This document shows, piece after piece, positions 59,676 through 64,000 of a stretch of DNA of 64,000 nt; the stretch's first letter is position 1, and each line of letters opens with the position of its first letter. The notes beneath the pieces are model-generated. The model was not told where the DNA came from. It was given only the letters and a program-made list of their open reading frames with translations, and searched no databases. Source of the DNA: Panorpa germanica (lineage: Eukaryota > Arthropoda > Insecta > Mecoptera > Panorpidae); the NCBI GenBank assembly GCA_963678705.1, contig OY783213.1, positions 14,822,451-14,886,450 on the forward strand, read 5' to 3'. A program made the translations under genes and the position numbers.

Positions 59676-62600
59676 ATGGTATGAATATGACATATTCTAT
59701 ATTATAGTATAAATTTATAGTGTATAATGTATTATTTATTAAATAAAGCCAAGTAACTTGTGGAAAAAAAATTATGTGTTCACAAAGTTGACATGTCTGT
59801 TCCAAGTCATCACATTACCTGTATATTTAAAAAAACAGGTTTCTTGACTGAACTCTTAGTTCTTTCAATATAACTTGTACTAAAAATTTGATATCTTAAT
59901 GGTGTAGTTTTCTTTATAATATGTTGGTTATTACAGTGTGGTATATTGTCATTTATTATGTTCTAGCCGCTTAGACTAGACATAAAACGTCAGATCACTG
60001 CTCGGTCTGACCGGGTCAAATGTGTAGATCTTCACCCTTCCGAGCCATGGATGTTATGTTCCTTATACAATGGCCATGTTAATGTTTGGAATTATGACAA
60101 CCAAACGATGGTTAAAAATTTTGAGGTAACTTCAGTTAAAATTTATAATTTCACATTAAGTCCAATGATTCATTTGATATTTTTGTTAAAAGGTTTGTGA
60201 CCTCCCCGTACGTGCAGCACGGTTTGTTGCCCGAAAAAATTGGATAGTTACAGGTTCCGATGACATGCAAATTCGTGCATTTAATTACAATACCTTGGAA
60301 AGAGTCCATGCATTGGAAGCCCACTCTGATTACGTTCGTTGTATTGCTGTTCACCCTACCCAACCGTTACTACTAACAAGTAGTGGTATGTATGTTTTTT
60401 ATAATATAGGATCATATAGTTATTACTTATGGTTTATTTAAACTTTATTGTTTTCTAGATGACATGCTTATTAAATTGTGGAATTGGGAACGACAATGGG
60501 CTTGTCAGCAAGTTTTTGAAGGACATACCCATTACGTTATGCAAGTTGTATTTAACCCTAAAGACAATAATACTTTTGCTAGTGCATCTCTGGACAGAAC
60601 TGTTAAGGTAAATGCAACTCTAAATTTTGTTGTTGTCATATATCAAATATGTATATTATTTTATGTCATTTTTAGGTTTGGCAGTTGGGTAGTGGCTCAC
60701 CAAACTTTACCCTTGAGGGCCATGAGAAGGGTGTTAACTGTGTTGATTATTATCACGGTGGTGACAAACCCTACCTAATTTCCGGTGCTGATGACAGATT
60801 TGTAAAAATATGGGATTATCAGAACAAAACTTGTGTTCAAACACTTGAAGGACACACCCAAAATGTTTCTGCTGTAATGTTTCATCCAGAACTACCTATT
60901 GTCTTAACAGGATCAGAAGATGGCACCGTTAGGATATGGCACTCTGGAACATATCGGTTGGAATCCTCTCTAAATTATGGATTCGAGAGAGTTTGGACAA
61001 TTGCTTGCATGAAGGGAAGCAACAATGTCAGTTTAGGGTAAGTAAACTAATACATTTTCCATAATCATAATTTAGTAAACTTTCTTTTAATTAAATACTT
61101 ATGATTAAGTTATGATGAGGGGTCTATCATCGTAAAAGTTGGTCGAGAAGAACCAGCTGTTTCAATGGATGTAAACGGAGGAAAGATTGTATGGGCGAAA
61201 CATTCAGAAATGCAGCAAGCTAATTTAAAAGCACTTCCGGAAGGTATGTTCCTTTAATATAGAATTTATTTAGTAATAAGAGTCTTTTGTCAAGTATCAG
61301 TTAAAAAAATTATTCCATAATTCAGGTACAGAAATTAAAGATGGGGAAAGGTTACCAGTAGCAGTTAAAGATATGGGGTCCTGTGAAATTTATCCTCAAA
61401 CGATTCAACATAATCCAAATGGCAGGTGTGTAGTAATTGAATATCAAACATTTAATGGGCTTGTATCCTCATTTTTTAGGGGTCGATTTTTCAATTGAAT
61501 ATTGAAATTGATGTTAATGAATGTGTATTGACGTGTCTATTTTATTAAATATCTAAATGTTCACGGAGATATAGCAATTAAAAATTTGAATTGTAGTTTT
61601 AGCGCTAAAGATGGTCGGCCATATTTATGACGTGAAATGCATTTTAACGTCAGTTATTTGTTGAGTAGGTCAGTGCTGTGGTAATGTTCTGTAGTCGAAA
61701 TAATCAAGTCAAGTCAAAGAATAATAAGTTTTTATTTTATTTAACCCTGTTATGGCAGACATAATATTGGAATATCATTCTTCCTTGAAATAGCTGTAAA
61801 CAGCTGTAAATAATATTTGACATTTTTAAAATATATTGATATATAAATACATATAGCAGAGATTTATGAGCTGTAATGTTGGTAACCTGTAAACTGTCAG
61901 AGTTCTGTGAAGAATATCTCTTTTACGCTCTGTTGTATAAAAGAGATAGTAACTAGCGGTTGTGAGGTCACATGCATTTGGAATATTGTACAACGTTGAA
62001 TCCCTTTAACAATTAAAGAGACAACATGACTTTTTTAATTGTTAATATATCCTAACATATAAGGAGTTATAACATATAACCCACTTTATCAATATATAGT
62101 ACACTTATAGAAATTAAGACATAGGACATAAGCCCATTAAATAATAATCTGTAAATTAATAATTAGTTATTTATACTAATAACACTGTTATTGACAGGTT
62201 CATTGTGGTATGTGGCGATGGTGAATACATAATTTACACCTCAATGGCTTTACGTAATAAAGCGTTCGGTGCAGCACAGGAATTTGTTTGGGCTCAAGAT
62301 GGTTCAGAATATGCTATTAGGGACGGATCTAGTGCAGTGAAAGTCTTCCGTAATTTTAAAGAGCGTAAAAATTTCAACCCTGATGTTGGCGCTGATGGCA
62401 TTTTCGGGGGTAATATGTTGGGCGTACGTTCATCATCAGGTTTAGCGTTGTATGACTGGGAATCATTGCAACTAGTACGTAGGATTGAAGTTCAACCACG
62501 TAATGTATATTGGTCTGAAGCTGGGGCTTTAGTGTGTCTAGCAACTGAAGACAGTTACTTTATCCTGAAAGTAGATACCGCCATGATATCTGGTGCTTTA

Positions 62601-63740
62601 GAGAATCGTCAAACTCTTGGTGATGATGGTATTGAAGATGCGTTTGAGGTTGGTTTTATTATTGCTACATTTTTTTTATAACATATAAAACCAATTTAAA
62701 AGTTCTATTTTTTTTTTAATATCTTTTAATTATGTTTAGGTTTTAGGTGAAGTAAACGAATCCGTCAAAACGGGACTGTGGGTTGGTGATTGTTTTATTT
62801 ACACAAATTCCGTTAATCGAATTAATTATTATGTTGGTGGAGAAATCGTAACTATTTCTCATTTAGACCACACCATGTATTTGCTTGGCTATGTACCCCG
62901 GGATAACAGGTAGAAAAAAGTCTTCATTACTGTAATGCTTTAATTAGGAGTACCTCTTTTTGAAATTTGGTTTGTTTTAGATTATACCTAGGAGATAAAG
63001 AACTTAACGTATGTAGCTATCAATTGCTATTATCTGTTCTGGAATATCAAACTGCTGTTATGAGAGGAGATTTTGATACAGCCGACAGAGTTTTGCCAAC
63101 TGTTCCAAAGGAACATAGAACACGAGTTGCACATTTCCTAGAAAAACAGGGCTTTAAACAACAAGCTTTAGCGGTTTCAACCGATCCGGAACACAGATTT
63201 GAAATCGCACTTCAATTAGGAAAATTAGATATAGCGTTAGAATTGGCCCGAGAAGCTGCAAGTCAAGCTAAATGGCGACAATTAGCTGAACTGGCTACCA
63301 GCAGAAACGACTTCAAACTCGCACAGGAATGTTTGGAGAAAGCTGAAGATTATGCCGGTCTGTTACTTCTTGCGACTAGTACAGGAGATGCTGATATGAT
63401 AAAACAACTGGGTCAAATTAGCTCAAATGAAGGAAAACATAATATTTCATTCATGTCTTTGTTATTACTTGGCGATTTAGAAGGATGTCTAGAGATTTTA
63501 ATTAATACTGATAGAATACCGGAAGCAGCCTTTTTCGCAAGATCATATTTGCCCAATAAAATTTCATACGTTGTTGAAAAATGGCGTGAACATTTATCTG
63601 GAGTTAATGAAAAAGCTGGGCAGAGCTTGGCAGATCCAGCGAGCTATGAAAATTTGTTCCCGGGATTACAAGATGCTCTGAAAGCTCAACAATATCAGGA
63701 AAGTAAACCGCATTTGGTGCCCGCAGCTTTGGCAGCTCAG
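59676..63740 (+). CDS. COPB2: coatomer subunit beta' (COPI coat), 3' end outside window
   Basis: Beta'-COP is a cytoplasmic subunit of the COPI vesicle coat for Golgi-to-ER retrograde transport and binds KKxx sorting signals. Exons: 59676-59678, 59967-60125, 60193-60385, 60459-60607, 60676-61037, 61110-61243, 61326-61425, 62198-62648, 62740-62909, 62981-63740. They total 827 codons in frame, with a donor after the last one. The first coding exon holds only the ATG; exon 2 continues [19 protein letters not shown] as in all beta'-COPs. Two WD40 propellers follow: repeats include [52 protein letters not shown] and [12 protein letters not shown]. The alpha-solenoid begins in exon 10 ([20 protein letters not shown]). 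Intron 7 carries a full-length MITE. The C-terminal part, roughly the last tenth, is outside the window. Confidence 0.97.
61452..62140 (+). mobile_element. full-length ~690-bp TTAATGGGCTT-TIR element in COPB2 intron 7
   Basis: Starts TTAATGGGCTTGTATCCT and ends AGGACATAAGCCCATTAA, inverted with two or three mismatches. TTAA stands at both borders and could be a piggyBac-type target site. There is no transposase frame. Partial copies lie at 34832-35166 and 46620-47024 (reverse). It fills nearly the whole 772-bp intron. Confidence 0.8.
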
Positions 63741-64000
63741 GTAATTCATATTTTATGGTTCAGTTTATAAGTTTAGTAGCTATAAGATATACATCTTTAT
63801 TGGGACCTTGTGGAACACATGGCAGGGGAATAAATTGGGAATCGAACATTAAAGAAAGCTTGTTTTGTACGTTGGTGTGTTAGAATATTGCGGGTAATTG
63901 ATTGGAATCTTTACTAACTACCTAATTTTAGACTTGTTTTAGCTAGTTTTTTTTTATTATACTTATGCAATTAATTTATATGGCGTTGCTGTATGGTCCC
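63741..64000. other. COPB2 intron running off the window
   Basis: Follows the GTAATT donor after codon 827; no further exon of the gene is seen before the edge. Confidence 0.6.

Overview
This is a gene-dense, strongly AT-rich animal nuclear segment, almost certainly from an insect. Genes are split by short GT-AG introns. One predicted zinc-finger protein starts with a ZAD-type zinc-binding domain, a family typical of arthropods. The intergenic DNA carries insect-style Helitron ends, MITEs, a tRNA-like SINE and a Jockey-like retrotransposon remnant. I cannot assign the order.

Layout. 1-4929 (+): 3' part of WDR33, a pre-mRNA cleavage/polyadenylation factor. 6518-8864 (-): ZAD-C2H2 zinc-finger protein. 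9531-11415 (-): kynurenine aminotransferase. 12576-14190 (-): triosephosphate isomerase, head-to-head with 14685-17653 (+) LSG1 GTPase. 18057-20991 (-): Ssu72 CTD phosphatase. 25249-25814 (+): RNA polymerase II subunit RPB4. 26357-35779 (+): activated Cdc42 kinase (ACK/TNK2) with three possible C-termini. 36-45 kb: gene-poor, with a small Helitron and a large palindromic array of a ~146-bp repeat. 45935-48134 (-) and 50398-52900 (+): two unrecognised small genes that I predict to be paralogues in inverted, head-to-head arrangement, both invaded by transposons. 54347-55478 (-): ICMT, head-to-head with 55899-57371 (+) proteasome beta-1 (PSMB6). 58138-59408 (-): mitochondrial ribosomal protein mS22, head-to-head with 59676-63740 (+) coatomer beta' (COPB2), which runs off the right edge.

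Most genes are housekeeping and do not form one pathway. Three of them (WDR33, Ssu72, RPB4) act in RNA polymerase II transcription or mRNA 3'-end formation; with this gene density that may be chance. Exon models were built by hand from reading frame, splice signals and family knowledge. Every complete multi-exon model closes in frame.

Most worth a second look: (1) the inverted pair of small paralogous genes, which share exon phases and motifs; (2) the palindromic 146-bp array beside them, ending in a Helitron-like 3' terminus; (3) an exact 68-bp copy of zinc-finger coding sequence inside that gene's own intron; (4) several non-autonomous transposon families with copies here.
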